From NCBI GenBank assembly GCA_022925895.1, contig JAKSYS010000146.1, positions 41,903-105,902 on the forward strand: a stretch of 64,000 bases of DNA, in the 5' to 3' direction. Shown here piece by piece: positions 11,265 through 25,100 of the stretch. This DNA is from Fragilaria crotonensis. Lineage: Eukaryota > Bacillariophyta > Fragilariophyceae > Fragilariales > Fragilariaceae. Made by a program: the position numbers and the translations under genes. The number at the start of each line of letters is the position of its first letter. Within the stretch, counting starts at the first letter, position 1. The notes beneath the pieces were generated by a model. The model did not search any database. It was given only the letters and a program-made list of their open reading frames with translations, and had not been told where the DNA came from.

Positions 11265-12993
11265 AATCCTGCGGAGCAAATGTCAGACCTAGCTATTGTG
11301 CCGATTACTTTTCCGAATCTCACCCTGCCTCCCATCATCAGGCCATTCAATGTACGTACCTGTATTCTCATACAAACCCCAAATAACTTTGACAATCTGT
11401 AATACTATGCAGTGGCTGGATGCTTGGTGGGGTGTTGTTGCTTAGCCCTGGGGAACCCGGAGGGTCATCGTTGCTGTGTTGCAGAGCACATCACAATGAC
11501 CAAGTCCAGGGCCACCCAAATCTAGTTCATCATTTGCTCAATGTTTTGAATGACATTCACTTTAACCGGTAGTAAAGATTTGTAGACAAGAACCTTGTCA
11601 TTCATGAACTCGTGGCTTAACTTTCTGATCTTTGTGCTCATCATCAGTCCACTATTGACATTCCCTGTTTCCAGTTGTCTCCTTCTTGTTGAAGTACTTG
11701 CAATCTAATTGTTATCTTGTTCAGCTTGCAAAGTTCCTTGCCCCATGTCTTCATGCCTCCTTCATGTGGATATTGGCTGGTCTTGTCATTGTTGTTATTG
11801 CTAATGAAGAGCCCTACTGTGATCTCTGGCTTGCTCCTGACCTCTTTGCGGCATTTGGTTTCTTAAATTTCATGTCTGCCAGATGAATTCCTCTGACTTA
11901 GTATGGACTCTGCTGTGTTGTTCTTGAACCAAGTCAACCAGCTGTTGCATCAGCTGGACTGCAGTTCATGGGTGACATTGCTGCAGCGCTTGGGCAATGA
12001 GCCCATCTCAGCAATATTTATGCTTCCCAGTTGTCGGGTCACCCTGGGAAAGGTGTGGCTGGTGAAGAGGCCCTGCTGATTGGGCAACCTCGGAAATGGT
12101 GGGACTGCATGTGTATAGGTGCTGTCCCCTGCCACTATGACCACTGTTTGAGATGCTTCAGAGTGAAAAGTATGCATTCAACCACCTGGTGTTGTGATGA
12201 AAATGATGCAATTAGCTACTAATGGAGGCAGCACAAATGGCTGATGGATATGCACAACATTTGTTGTTGATAATTGATGGCATGACAGCAGTGCATAACT
12301 CACCATCTTGTTGTCAACAGTATCACGAAGAATGTTGCTGCTGTCAATATGACAAAACCAGGCAAAAAGCAAGTATGTTGTGCTTTATTGACTTGATGTT
12401 ATTCAAATGTTGTATCATCCCATAGTGAATGCAAATGCGATATATGAAAGAGAATGCCTAATTTTGCATTTGGTCTTTCGTGTGTCATCTCAAACCTGGC
12501 ATCCTGGTTTGCAAAACGTGACATCTGAGTTGTTTTGGTTGAAGCCCCTGTCAGCATTGGATTTTGACAAAGAAGCAACAAAAAAAAAAACCCAAAAGAA
12601 GCAGTCCCTGTAGTGTTGTTTGAGTTTGGTTAGCCAAGCAATGTCGTCAAAGTGGAGACGGAGTACACTTGTACTGGTTGAAGGTAACCTAAGTACGTGT
12701 ACCCCACCCGAGTAATCCAGTCCAGAGTGGTATGCATATCTGACGTATGACAGTGTGTAGTGTGCACTACTCCATAACATTGGCTTAATGTTGGGACAAC
12801 AACACCCGGTTTAACTATTCCGTTTTGATTCAGATGCTAGAGATCTTCCCAGCAGATTTCAGCATTGTGTTCGACAGTCAGCAATAATTACACCAACTGT
12901 TTCGCCGCAACATGTGGGCGATGCTGTATCAAGCGTTACCGTTCATACGCTGATACATTCAAATACTCCACACTCCAACCAGAAGTCACAATA
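11265..12993. other. Intergenic, no recognised gene
   Basis: Short frames only, none with a motif. It may include further decayed retroelement sequence. It ends downstream of the minus-strand gene at 12994. Confidence 0.45.
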
Positions 12994-13524
12994 TCAATCA
13001 TTTGACGAGGAATTTTGAGGATCCTGTTGCGCATCATCTTCATCGTCCATAGTTTCTTTCGAGATTTCAAGAGCTCGCTCCAGAATTTCCAACACTCTTC
13101 GCCGTCGAGCCTCACTTTCTTGCAAAGTTTCGCCCACACTGGTTTGCCGGGGATGTTGTCGCTGCTCAGCATTCATGATGGCCCTGTGAAGGTAGGTGGA
13201 TGCAATCGATTCCATGTCACTGTTGTCAGTGGTGAAGTTCGTGAGACCGGCAAGGGCCAAGTCTTCATCGTCGTCGCCTCGTGCATCGTCTTGGCCAATG
13301 TTGGCATCGGTAGCCCTCGTTATCTCTCCTTCATTCGAAAAATTTGCCGCCTCAGCATCATTTGGGTCATTCGATGGTGGATGCCTCCTTCTCTCGGAAC
13401 CATCTCTTGCAGGTAGCCCGCTTGGTTTCATGGTGATCAATCCCTCCTTGGACTGAGTAATGCACTTCGCTGCAAGGTGTGAAACCGAAGGTGGATCGCA
13501 AAGTTTTCGTCTGCCAAACTCCAT
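12994..13524 (-). CDS. Small acidic hypothetical protein (176 aa)
   Basis: Not recognised. The frame starts with ATG at 13524 (MEFGRRKLCDPP) and ends in QQDPQNSSSND. A second Met at residue 32 (MKPSGLPARDGSERRRHPP) is an alternative start. The middle is acidic and low in complexity (DDARGDDDEDLALAGLTNF), followed by a probable amphipathic helix (ESEARRRRVLEILERALEISKETM, about residues 137-160) that could form a coiled coil. No signal peptide or membrane segment. Composition is like that of other host proteins in the window rather than of the decayed elements. It is isolated between long gene-poor stretches. A real but lineage-specific gene is likely, not certain. Confidence 0.6.
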   Translation of the reverse strand: MEFGRRKLCDPPSVSHLAAKCITQSKEGLITMKPSGLPARDGSERRRHPPSNDPNDAEAANFSNEGEITRATDANIGQDDARGDDDEDLALAGLTNFTTDNSDMESIASTYLHRAIMNAEQRQHPRQTSVGETLQESEARRRRVLEILERALEISKETMDDEDDAQQDPQNSSSND

Positions 13525-16500
13525 AAATGTGCGTATTTATAGGACACAAGATCGAAGTCAGACATCACAGAATTGGAAAGTTTGGTCGTACAAATGTTGA
13601 AGCGGTAGTCCTTAGTTGTCCTTATTCCATACTCATAAGCAAGATGGAAACTGGAGACAAAAATCGATGTCAAACTTCAATTGGAACATTTTTCCAGTAT
13701 GAAAGTCGTACATCTAGAGGAAGTCGGAAATAGCCCGGAACGTACACGAGCAGTACTTTATTCGAGCACATGACGTGAAACATGGAGCACAACTACCGGT
13801 AGACCCCCTATTTTAGGAAAATCGAGATACTCGGAGTACCACTGAAAGGTAGATTTCTTTATATTCTGCGTCCAGGTTCCCCGCTGGAAGTGGAGCTCCA
13901 GCTTGTAGTATACGAAAAAAAAGCGAAACCACGTGACAAATACCGCTAGTCGTACGACTTTATTACCTTCACCAGAAAACGTCGACTATACCGTATGTGA
14001 TCAAAACATTATGGATGAGTGGCTGGATGCGACTATTCAACTCGTGAATGCCCGCTTTTGCTGTTGTACATGTACCTGGTGCTGTAGTCTAGTGTCTACT
14101 AGTCCCTTCATTATAATCATACTCTGACTATAGAATTGAATTTGAACCGATGGCGAATTAAACCATTAACCGTTAAAGCGTTAATTCCTTGTTCCTCTGC
14201 GATGAAAGCACGATGTCTGTCATATGCTGGTTCAGTCAAACAAATCATATGTAGAATGTAGAAGTATGTGCGTATGGCGGTACACTTGGTCCCAGTACAA
14301 GTACATATTGTCGCGTTGAGTTATGTCATATTTGGAGAGGTGTACAAGTACTGGAGTCAGTGTACATGGTTGTCTACCTGGTATATGTTAATCATTAAGT
14401 CCGCCCCATTAGTGTTGACGTGTTGAATACTGAAGCAGCCTACGAACTAAAGGTCACTTTACTTTGGATAGTTAATGCACCTTATATCCTTATTAGTACA
14501 TTCAACTACTAGTAGCAAACCTACAACTTTACTGTTGTGTTTTGCGGGAGTACCGGTACTACAAACATGTAGTGACTGACAGGTGGTGAACACCTTCATT
14601 TCATCGATGTCTATTGTATACATATATTTAGTAGAAAGATTTGCTGGTGAAGATGATGATGTGCAAAACCAAATAATTAGTTTAAATATATCCTGCATTT
14701 AACTAATAGTCGGGAGGGGAATGTGCATTGACTTGCACAAACATGAATGTGTAATACGCATAAAAATGATCCAAGAGTGTCCTTCCAATAAAAACCCATG
14801 ATCAAGCCCTATAAAACCATTCTTTGCATCTCTAAGCCAGCTTTCAGATATTGTTGCTAAGCAGGAATCCTGCATCTACAAAACTGGGGTGGGGAGTGTG
14901 GATTGCTGCTTGCTCAAAAGTCCATGGATGGGCATGCTTGATACTATGATGAATGGCTTGAGGCCTCCTGCAGCCATGATGTTGATGACTTGCTTACTAC
15001 AATGCATTTCATGGTGGGTTAAAGACTGTAAAATTTACATGGATTCTTCCCAAGAGGCCTTCATTCCATGCTTGGCAGATGTATTCATAGTATTGTATGT
15101 GCATGCCACCAATTGCTGTACAAGATGACAATTGGTGCAATCCGTCCTGCATCGACAAATGACCTTTTCTGTGTTGGCCAACTGAAGGCTGTTTAAGGGG
15201 TTGCTGTTCAATGAATGGCATGTGTAAACTTCACATTTAACCTCTCCATTTTGCCTTCGTTCTTGAGAGAATTGAGGTGTTGGCATGATTTTTAGTATTC
15301 TTTCCAGAAAGCCTCAAAACCTAACTACAAAGCGCTCATGCTCAACAAGCTAGATTAGCACTAGCTAGTTGTACTACTTCTAGTACTCCTTCTGACTCTC
15401 CAAAGAACCGAAAGATTGTAAAAACATAGCTGTACCTAAAAATTGCACGGAAATGTATGTTACTACCAGCACTGCCTGACTGGAATACTCTCTTCTCTAG
15501 CTAGTAGCCACCCAACAGGTACAATCCAAATTTGCCAAACTTGAATTTTTTAGAAACCATGAAAGGTTGCACGGTGGACTACGAGGTAATTTTTCTTCAT
15601 ATGTACCTTGCACTATGATTTTTCCATGAATTTGTTGGGTTCTGAGAATTTCCAGACCATGATATCATTCAAGCACTTACACCAACACCTTGACAAGAAC
15701 ATCACCATATGAGCTGGAGATGAGCAACGTCAATCCTCATCCTGTACCCAGAACAAAGGTGCATACTGGAAAAAGTAAAGCAATGCATCTGGCATCTTTG
15801 ATATGCTGGCAAATTTTTGCCAACAAAAGTACCAGCAATTGGATTGGTGCTCCTCACTAGTTAAGTGGCTCAAATTTTTCTTCACATCTGCTGTGGTGCT
15901 AATTGTGTATGATCAAATCCTTCAGGAAAGTTCTGAAGAAGCCAAGACCTAGTAATTCATTTCCCAAATCTTTGAATACTTGTAATTAGAGCAGGGTTCT
16001 ATGGTTATGTCACTGAAGTGATCTTGACAACAAGAAATTCACATTTGAGGTGAACCTATAAATTCAGTCTAATTTTTATCTTCTTGATTCATTGGTCTTT
16101 CAATGGCATTGCTTGATGTGATCCCATTGAACAGTAAAACGAAATAATGGTTCAGAGCAGGATGATGCTAGTGATACTGCACGAGCTAAGTTAACAATTG
16201 TGGTACCAGCAGGTTCTGGAGTATCGACTTCCTTATTGTACACTAGCAAACAATCCTACCACTGAGTATTTTAGCTCAATTCTGGGACAAAACCATGCCA
16301 CTGCAAAATGTCATGACATCAGGTTTGTCATGAGCCATTGAGAACATCAAGGGACAAGCATACTTTCAATTGGGGATGCGCAACAACTCATTGTATGAAC
16401 AAAATAGTGTATACAATGCGTTAGTATATACGTTCATTGGACAATAATAATTTATGGCATGCATCTCACAAAAGCAACCCAGACAAATGGTGCCAACACC

Positions 16501-19500
16501 ATGGTTGTAGCATCCTCATCTGAATAATGCAATTGCTGATTGTGACTTTATGGCGGATTCTGATCGTGGCATTTTTGGTGCCACTCTGCCGGTGAACCCA
16601 TCATGCGTTTTGCAACGGCTTAATTGGGAAGGTTACGTTTCCGGTTATGAAAAATGTGCCTGACCGCAAAAAGGCAGCCTTAAGATTAGTTGGCAATGCA
16701 TTTTCACAGCAGGTTACATCCCCAATCATTTTGCAAAGCCTACGTTGCAACAGATTTCAGCAATTGTATTACCAATTTAACAAAAACATCTGCTGCCAAA
16801 CATGTGGGATTGGTCTTTTTGTTCGTCATACTTTACCAATATGATGAAGGATTGATCATTTTGTCCAAAGCACTTCAACAAAAAGATCGAACAAGCTTAA
16901 AACATTATCAGCATGTTTTGATGCATGGCTATGATGATGCTTTGACCAGTGGCTCAACAAATCAAACTACTTGCAGAAAAAAGATGAAGCGGAGGAGGAA
17001 AACAGTGATTAGCAGGGAGACAAGGAAGATACCCTTCAAAAGTCTTTCCAAGCCACTCGTTTGCTTCTATGGTAATGGTCATGCATGCTGGTGGGGATCT
17101 TTCAAAGAAGCATTGAATTCTTCCTTTTCAGCAGCAAGCCCTCATTCATTTCATCCAATCCCTTGAGAATAATCTTACATGATGTGGAAGAACGCAAATG
17201 CCTCTGTTCTGAGATGATTTCAGCTTTTTATGCTTTCCTTTGGTGCTTGCAGTGTTGTGGCTTGGCATTTACGAGCTTTTATGATCAATCATGTGTCTCT
17301 TCGAATTCTTTCTCAACTCTACTTGCCAACTCTCGGGCATGTCTACAATGCTGTGCTTACCCGCCGGAGAACATCTACCTCTGACAAACTTCTTCCTACT
17401 AATAAGGAATTCAACGCCTTGAGGAACCTGCTGCACCCACCAGTCTGATTCATCATGACCTATATTGATGATTTGGTGATACATTGGTTCAATTTAAGAC
17501 TTGGTGACCCATTCTTCAATTTCTCCTTTCCTTGCCCAACATAATCATTATATAATGCTTTTTTTGGAATGCCTTGTTTTTGGTCCTCAGTCAGAGGACC
17601 ATTTGAACTTCCTCTGTCCAAACCGATTTATCTTGAAATGAATTTGTTTTTGCTTGTTTGTTGAACTGAGCCCTTCACACCGTTGTTTTCTGGGTGCATT
17701 TGAATTATTCTGCAAATAATTCGAAATTTGGCTTGCTCACCTTGCAAAGCATTTATAATCATGTCAATTTTTTGAATGGCTTCCTTGGCGATGCCCTTCA
17801 CAGTCTTTGCTTTCCCCAGCAATCTGGTTCAGCGGCTTGTTGTTGAGCACCTGAATGCCAGTTCATGCCTAAGGCCTTGTTTGATGTATGCTTCAACAGC
17901 TGCGTTGTCGTCAGATCGTTTTGTTGCGGGTGGAGTTGGCAAAAGCGTTAGATAAGGAGGCACCACGCATGCCTTTTCCAGTTTGTCCGCATCGACTGGA
18001 TCGTTGACTCTGATTTTCGAAGCAATTCCGCCATTTCTTCCACAGCGTCAGCTTCGCATTAAACGGAATGCCAATTGCTTAGTGTCTAATTCCGCAGACT
18101 CTGCCACTGTTTAACGTTGTGTAACGTTGTTTGCTGTAGCCGCCGGTTGATTATCCACATTCACAGACATTCAACTGGCTTACTGCTGTCATCTGCTTCC
18201 AAGTCCAACTGAGCCTCAACGACAACACCTTTTCTCACAGGGGTTTCAGAAGAATCACTTTACACAGCAGCCACATCAGATTCAACTACTTTTTTCTCCT
18301 TTGGGGAGCCCTTTGGTAAACTTCTCATCGTGCCTTTGTTGGAGCCATCGGTGATGGAAAAGCTGCTTGTTCTCTCAATGCCAAGGACAACTCCTGATTT
18401 CCAACTGGCCATTGAGAGTTGGGAGCCAAGTATTTTGTGTAAACATCTGGGACATGACAGTCATCAAAAGCCAGCCATTTGGGTTCCACTTCAAATTGAA
18501 GCTTGGCCCGCTGGTCAAACAACAACTTACTTCTCTTGCAACTGGGGTAGATCGGGGGTCCAGTTACAAAATTTGTGATGAACTATACAGGTTAACCTCT
18601 TGTGCTGGGAATGTTTTGCAAGATTTCACCGGGTACCTGACCTTGGCGCCTTCTCAATGTTGGAGGGATTAGAAGTATAGGGACATGAATTGATAGGTTT
18701 TGGCCGAATAACTTTCCCACATGGTTCAAACCCACATCCTCACCACCAGCACAGAGGTGTAAGAATTTAGGCACTATGAGATATCCTGATATCCTTCATT
18801 GATATTACACAGAAGGTAAAGCTTATATGGGAGGTCCACTGGCAAGCTCATGATTTGTTTGAATTCATCATCTCTCCGAATTAGTCAGCCAATGCACCTG
18901 ACCGCATCCATCTACGGCCTGTTCGAGAAGCAATGTCGTGGGCAACCAAGAATGGCTTCTTCTTAACTAGCTTGCATGGCAATGGCACTCCGGATAAAAA
19001 TGTCAGGAGGGAGAAGAAGGGGAGTCCGATTTGAATTAACTATAGAGGCATTGCCTTGTTGGTCTTTGCTTGATACGTTGTGAAGACGTTTTCAGAATGT
19101 TACGCGGGCGTTCCGTATTTTGCGTCCAACAACCTAACAAGTTTGGAGTACAGTGTACATGGCGAGGGACTTGAACTATCGAACATTGAACATTATAAAC
19201 ATTGAACTACAGAAGCGAAGGGTTACAGCTACTTGTACCAGGTACCACCTAAAAAGGGCTTTGAACCAATAAATTCCCGCATCTTTCGACTCAAAGGAAG
19301 TTTCTCAAAAAGCCTCCAACGCAACATCCGTTGCCTAAAGTATCACTCCTGCTTTATGCTAATAATGAATCATTTCAGTACTGGAGTTAAAAATGAGAGA
19401 GGAATGAAGCTTTGTCGAAGCATCATTTCTCGGTTATTGGTTCAAAGCCATATATACGATTTGTATCCATACATGATATAAAATTTATACTCATGGATTG

Positions 19501-20096
19501 AATGTTTTCCCACATCTGCGACGTTTTTTCATGGAATAATTTTTTACTGCTATGCTAGCTTCGTACCAAAGCTACGTATGTACCTGTTTATCTGCAATGC
19601 ACTCAGTGTGATTTGGTACAAGGTCTACGATGGCACGCCCGACTCGATGAGGGAAAAAGTCAGAAATCTCATTGCAGAAATACAGTGCGATTTATAAGCC
19701 GACTGTCAAGAGGAACTTCACTTCGAGACCAGTAAAGGTTTGCTTCGGTACACATAAATGAAGAGGTTTGCCATACAAAGAACGGTCGTAAATCTGAAAA
19801 TCCAAATTTTTTCAGTATGAGAGTATGAGTTAAGAAATTTCCCACATCATTGGTTCAAAGCTTTCATTAGGACTGTACCCTGGCTAGCTAGCTAGTAGTC
19901 CATATTTAGTATATAGATGTATGCATACTGCATACTGCATACTACTAGTCGCACGTATGTTAACGCAATAACTTGGCACGTAAGGACTACTGGCACTGTA
20001 GTACTGGATTCCCAGAGTAGCCTACCTGGTACGTGAACGGTTCGTACCATCATCCATGATATCATACCCTGCGCAATACACACACATGATGCTGGT
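13525..20096. other. Long gene-poor stretch with possible unrecognised relics
   Basis: About 6.5 kb with no intact gene. Some pieces keep protein-like frames without a family I can name: 16540-17166 plus, 17230-17448 plus, and 18325-18525 minus (EVEPKWLAFDDCHVPDVYTK). These look like worn coding DNA of old elements. Close to 19900-20090 the DNA is rich in short GTAC/CTAG palindromes. Confidence 0.5.
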
Positions 20097-21015
20097 ATGC
20101 ATATCGAAGAAATACCAGTCGTCGTCACCATGTTAGATACCAATGACATGAACTTCTCTGCAGGGGACGAGGAGAAACGACAATGTGACGATCGATCAAC
20201 GCCATCAATCACGAAATTCGGTTTGAAAGAAGAAATCTCTAAGCTTGTGGTTCGTAAAAAGCTGGCAAAACAACGCCATTTGGTCATCGCAAAGGGAATA
20301 CAACCTGCGTATCTTGATTCCCTGTTTCCTGATCTTCTGTCGCATTTTGATCCTCAATTTGTCAACGTAAGTGTAGCATGTGATACCATTTTTTCTTCCT
20401 TCGCTAAAAATCTCAGCCTAGGATTGTCTTCGTTTGTGAATGCTCGAAACCGTTGGCCCGTAGTACAACGGTGGTATCGCAAAGGTGAAGGAATGGAAGA
20501 TCAGCTGTTACTTGGAAGTCATGCAAGGAGGCATCCCGTGTACCAATCCTAACCTTGAACTTCTGAAACTGTTTACTCCTCTCTTGGATGCATGCAACGA
20601 TGCATTTTCCCACTGGTATCGACAACAGCATACCTGCAACCGACCGAATGCCACATCTCTGAAAGATATTCATGTTCATCGACTCATGACGTTTGTCACG
20701 AGGTACACGCCCAACCCTGGTGAACAAGCCTTGTTAAAGCATGTGGACGGAGCTGGCAAAGTGGATGGCAGCGTCGTGGTGGCGCTGCCAACCGATCGAT
20801 GGTCAGCACCTGAGGAAGTCAATGCATTCGAGGGAGGTGGATTGACGTTTTGGGATGGCAGAGATGAAAATAACGTTCCCCTTGAAATCCACTACGACAC
20901 ACGCTCTGGAGACCTGGCGTTTATTGATCGCGCGGTATGGCACCAAGCAGATCCGATTTCGAAAGGGACACGATGGGCTTTAGTTATTTTCTATCAAGTC
21001 AGGAAAAACACATGA
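20097..21015 (+). CDS. 2-oxoglutarate/Fe(II)-dependent dioxygenase (273 aa, one intron)
   Basis: Double-stranded beta-helix oxygenase. Exon 1 is 20097-20366 (MHIEEIPVVVTML...HFDPQFVN). A 97-bp intron 20367-20463 begins GTAAGT and ends CCCGTAG; exon 2 is 20464-21015 (YNGGIAKVKEWKISCYLEV... to TGA), and both borders are phase 0. The iron-binding HxD is in LLKHVDGAGKVDGS, the distal His in RAVWHQADPISKG, and the Arg that would bind 2-oxoglutarate follows in GTRWALVIFY. EGGGLTFWDG and SGDLAFIDRA are the usual strands between them. This resembles the prolyl-hydroxylase-like class (P4Hc), but the substrate cannot be read from sequence. No signal peptide or membrane anchor, so probably soluble. Motifs are seen; the intron is inferred from frame continuity. 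A shorter 51-bp intron ending at TCTCAG would break the frame. Confidence 0.85.
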
Positions 21016-21225
21016 TTCCCAAACATCGTCCTAGGCAACAGATAAACCAATTACTTGTCTGAGTGTTCTGGCTTTCTGATGTATGCATACATGCAAATCA
21101 TATCTATGAAGTGTGTGAGATAGCTTTCAACTACCATATCACAGAAATCACGTTTCTCTCATCACTCTGTATTTCAACATGAGATTCGAAATCACAGTTC
21201 GCCATTGCTAGTGAGGGCACCTGGT

Positions 21226-22188
21226 TTATTCGATGATCTCAATACTCTCTTCGAGATGTGTACTGGCCTTGGCGCGCGGCCGGTATGTTCTCAATGCAGC
21301 TTCCTTCTCAAACTGAAGGCGCTTCTTCTCCTCATACTGAGCCTTCTCAAAGGCACGTCGCTCTTTTTCATCTTGTTCTGTAGCATCCCCAAACAAGAGA
21401 CCGATACCACAAAATTGGAAACACCCTGGTGCGTCTTCATTCGTGGACTTGGATTTGCTGGAACGAGCACGACGACGACGGCGTCTGTTCCTCATTCCAG
21501 TAGTCTCGAGTCCTTGAGCAGCCATATCATCCATGACCTTATTACGACGGTAAATCGACTGCACCTTGATGGCGGCCGCAGTTTCCTGCCATAAACAAGG
21601 TGGTTAGCGGGGTACGTGATACAACGTGCATCATTTTTGGCCATCACGAGTACGTTTCAAACTTATAAAACACAGAGACGAAATTATTCGACACACGAAT
21701 GGAACGAAAAGAAAACATAACCGTACTTTACCCGACACAAAGCCAGAAATAATTGCAGTGGTGATGTTCAAAGCAACAAACGATGGGAGTAAGGCACTTA
21801 CAATGTCGATCCAATCATAACGCGGTGGTCCACTGAAGGCAGAATCGCGAGCAGCAGGAGCCTTTGCCAAAAGAATAGACTTTTTCTCAACCTTGACTCC
21901 TTTCTTCGTAAACTTGCGGTTTTGGCGAACGTCCGATGGCTTGAAGGAATGATCGGTCCCCGCAGCGGCAGAGATGATTGGCACGCCTTCGCGAGTAACA
22001 GTTGCTGGATGTGGCTGCGCTCCAGTGGAAGGGGATGGATGTCGCGTTTCATCCGATTCTACCACTGGCTCAGTCTCCGTCGGGGCCTCGGACGTTGCAT
22101 CTGCCTTTGTTACCTTCTCCGACTTGGTGCTACGCAGACGACTAATGAAACTCCTCCTCTTCGTTTGCGATTCTCGAACAGCCTCCAT
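21226..22188 (-). CDS. Basic protein with IQ-like motif, two exons (248 aa)
   Basis: Exon 1 is 22188-21802 (MEAVRESQTKRRSFISRLRS... to PPRYDWIDI). The intron 21801-21586 (216 bp) starts GTAAGT and ends GGCAG; exon 2 is 21585-21226, both borders phase 0. Across the joint the protein reads DWIDIETAAAIKVQSIYRRN, in which AAAIKVQSIYRRNKVM resembles an IQ calmodulin-binding helix. Then come an Arg-rich stretch (MRNRRRRRRARSSKSK), a Cys-containing patch GCFQFCGIGLLFGDA and a charged helix (DEKERRAFEKAQYEEKKRLQFEKEAALRTYR). The N-terminal third is low-complexity and rich in Ser, Thr, Pro and Glu. I recall similar proteins in other diatoms but no assigned function. Binding to calmodulin, and a patch lying on membranes, are inferences. 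Reading through the intron gives a false hydrophobic tail. Confidence 0.75.
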
Positions 22189-25100
22189 CTTGAAATGCAG
22201 GAATTAGCTGAAGCAATCAGGACAGTTGTGATCTATCACGTAGCAAGGTCTTTGCCCTTAGAGTGTGTCAACTTTGAGAGATCGGCGATGGCGGCAGTCT
22301 TGTAGAGCAATTAGTCAAGCCACTGTCCCGAAAAATGTGATCCTCTTTCCAGTACCACGTCTACGCAAGGTATCAAGTATGGGCGTGGGGAGATTTAGCA
22401 ATAATCAGAATGGAGAAGAATGAAATTATGAATATATCCATACTGAGAATACTTTATAATCTGTCATGCGCGCGATCTCGCCAAATTATTCTCCATGCGA
22501 CCATGTGAATGTGAACATTCTCTTGCACACTCCTACCGGAAGTACAGTAGTACCGGTAGTAGTAGTACCTTCTACTCCGACCGTACCGCCTGCCGGCCTG
22601 CCGGTATTGATTGGTGAAGGCCCGTGCGCATGTATGCATATTCCCGTTCATAGTGCTGATGTCAACTGTACTATTTCTACCGGTACATTACTGGAGTACT
22701 ATACTCGTATTATCGTCCGTTCGTGCTCATATTTCATATTCCAGACATATACTACTGTACATATATGAAAAGAAATACGGTAGTACTGAGTACAATACTC
22801 TGTCGTGTTCATCTTACATTCCATGACAATGTCATGATTGAATCCATTCAATCCCAACTTCCTTAGAACCACTAAATTCATAGGGTTGCACCTCTACACT
22901 GTTGTGAACGTCAATGGTGAAATACATATCTTCCAGCAGTCCCTTTCTACTTGTGTTGCAAACAAGCTTGCTTCACAATTGTTGCTGCCTGTATCCATTT
23001 TCTTCAGTTCAATGCACCAGGTTGTTAACCTTAGCTTCAGGGAACACCCATCTCATGATGTCACCCAATCCTCATTGGAAGTCAAAGTGCTGTTTCCAGC
23101 AAGTGTTTTGTAGTACTTGGCTAAAGCCTTTTATGCATTTGCCTGCAGTCATGGTTGTTGACCCTGGTGGTGTGCAATCAATTTGAGATAATCGTTGATC
23201 CAGAGTATGATGCCCTCTAAATGGTTTGTTGATGACAAGGATACATCCAATATGACCGCCAGTACTAGTTCAAAGAAGGACATATTGCTCTGTCAATTCG
23301 TTTACAATGACGCCGCAAAGCACGATACAAACATTTCCAATCCCATCCCATGCACAAGAGTCAGATACTAGTATGATATTGAGTGTAAAGGGAAACATGA
23401 TAAAGAGTCACAGATCTGGTTCAAGCATGCATCACAAATCATGTAACAGCATGATTTTGATTATGCAATCAACAAGATCGTTCTTGATATGGAAGCGTAC
23501 ATTGGGACCGATTTCTTATTCGTTAATTTTGCCAAGGAGTACTTACCAATATGAGGACAATGCATTTATACAGATGCATTTTTGCAAAAGTTGATACATA
23601 CTACTCAATGGACGATCCTAGGTCAAATGTTTGGCGGACAAACGCTTGGTTTAAGTCCTCTTCATGCTGGGTTGATCCTGACATCTCTTGAGCAACAAGA
23701 AGGATATGACCAAATTGCTGTCCTCCAAACATACTTTGTCAATGAATCCAGGTATGAAAATAAATATACTTGTGAGGGTATGACCATGTTTGATTTTCCA
23801 GAACCATTCCGCATGATTGGGATACAACTGGGTCACTTGTCCTGGTGCACGAATAGTCCAAACATCTATTCAGAACTTATACGATGAGAGTTATTCAGAG
23901 TCTTTGACCAGGCATAGAGTGGACCCCTTCCCTGACCTGTGATTGATTATGAGGATGCATGCGCACACTTATTCCACTTCACTTGTCACACATCACATTG
24001 TATACCATTTCCACCACACCAAGCTCCTTAGTACGCTTCTACGGGAGGAGACTCCTCCTAACACAACAAGTACAATGGTTAAACTGAATCGGAATCAATT
24101 TAATGCGCATGCAACAAAACAATCTATCTTTGTACATCCCTATTAGCAATGCCAATACGGACAAGTCGTACTCGGTGCACATGCGTGCCGAATTCCGTAG
24201 TTCTGCTACGTACACAATATACTCGGGTAAAGGGTAAACACTCTAATACTCGGAGTAGTAGAGGACAACAAAGTACAAGGTACTGTCATAAATCGTAGGT
24301 CTACTTGTAGCCCAGCTTGAAGTTGATCACAAATAGGTATGATACGGACGAAGGGCAAACCAACAGGTGAGCATACCGGCTTATTGCTATAAGTACTCCT
24401 AATTCTACCAGTTGTACGTTGCACTACTATAAGCTATCAATCTCTCAAAAGCATGACACGGCTCACACAACCTAAACACACCTGTCATACCAGGGCCCCG
24501 AGTACCAAACTGGCTACTCCAAGCAGCCGATGCGAAGCCTCAACTTGGCATTGAATTTGTTTCTGCGAGGACTATTTCTCAACATGCATATGAATAATAT
24601 GCGAAATCAGTACCGGGATAACTTCTGTGGCATTCGTCGGACCCAGTTGAAAACGTCGGACCTCCTACACGACAAACCCATCATGTCATACGATTGTTTT
24701 CTCAGATGTCAGTAAGAAACCGAATTCGAATCAACACAGTTCTGCATGAAAATTTTCGCTGCCTGGCATTAATCGATACAGCAATGGCCCGTGCGTGAGT
24801 GTTGTATTGCAGTTGCGAACACCGTCTGGCAATCATTTTTTGGTGGATGGGAATACTTCCTATCTGTTTTCAATACCGGAGTCCGCATATGAATGTCTCT
24901 TGTCCATCTCGAATTTGAGTTCCGTCCGTGTCGAATCCGGTCCCGAAACGACAAAGCGAAGCGTCACATCATGTGTCTTATTCCACGCATATATGTACGT
25001 ACTTGAGGTCATTGTACAACATTTATTGAAATCAATTTTATGCTCTTTTCCTGTATATCCCAAGCTTTTTAAGCGCACTTCAATTCGAGAGAAGACATTC

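Noticed and set aside
20400-20552. Exon 1 ORF of the 2OG oxygenase read through to 20552
   Set aside because: The tail after FVN has no oxygenase similarity, while joining 20366 to 20464 gives a continuous domain.
21631-21801. Hydrophobic C-terminus of the minus-strand ORF starting at 22188, suggesting a membrane protein
   Set aside because: It begins exactly at a GTAAGT donor, and splicing to the acceptor at 21586 restores the IQ-like frame; the hydrophobic part is intron.
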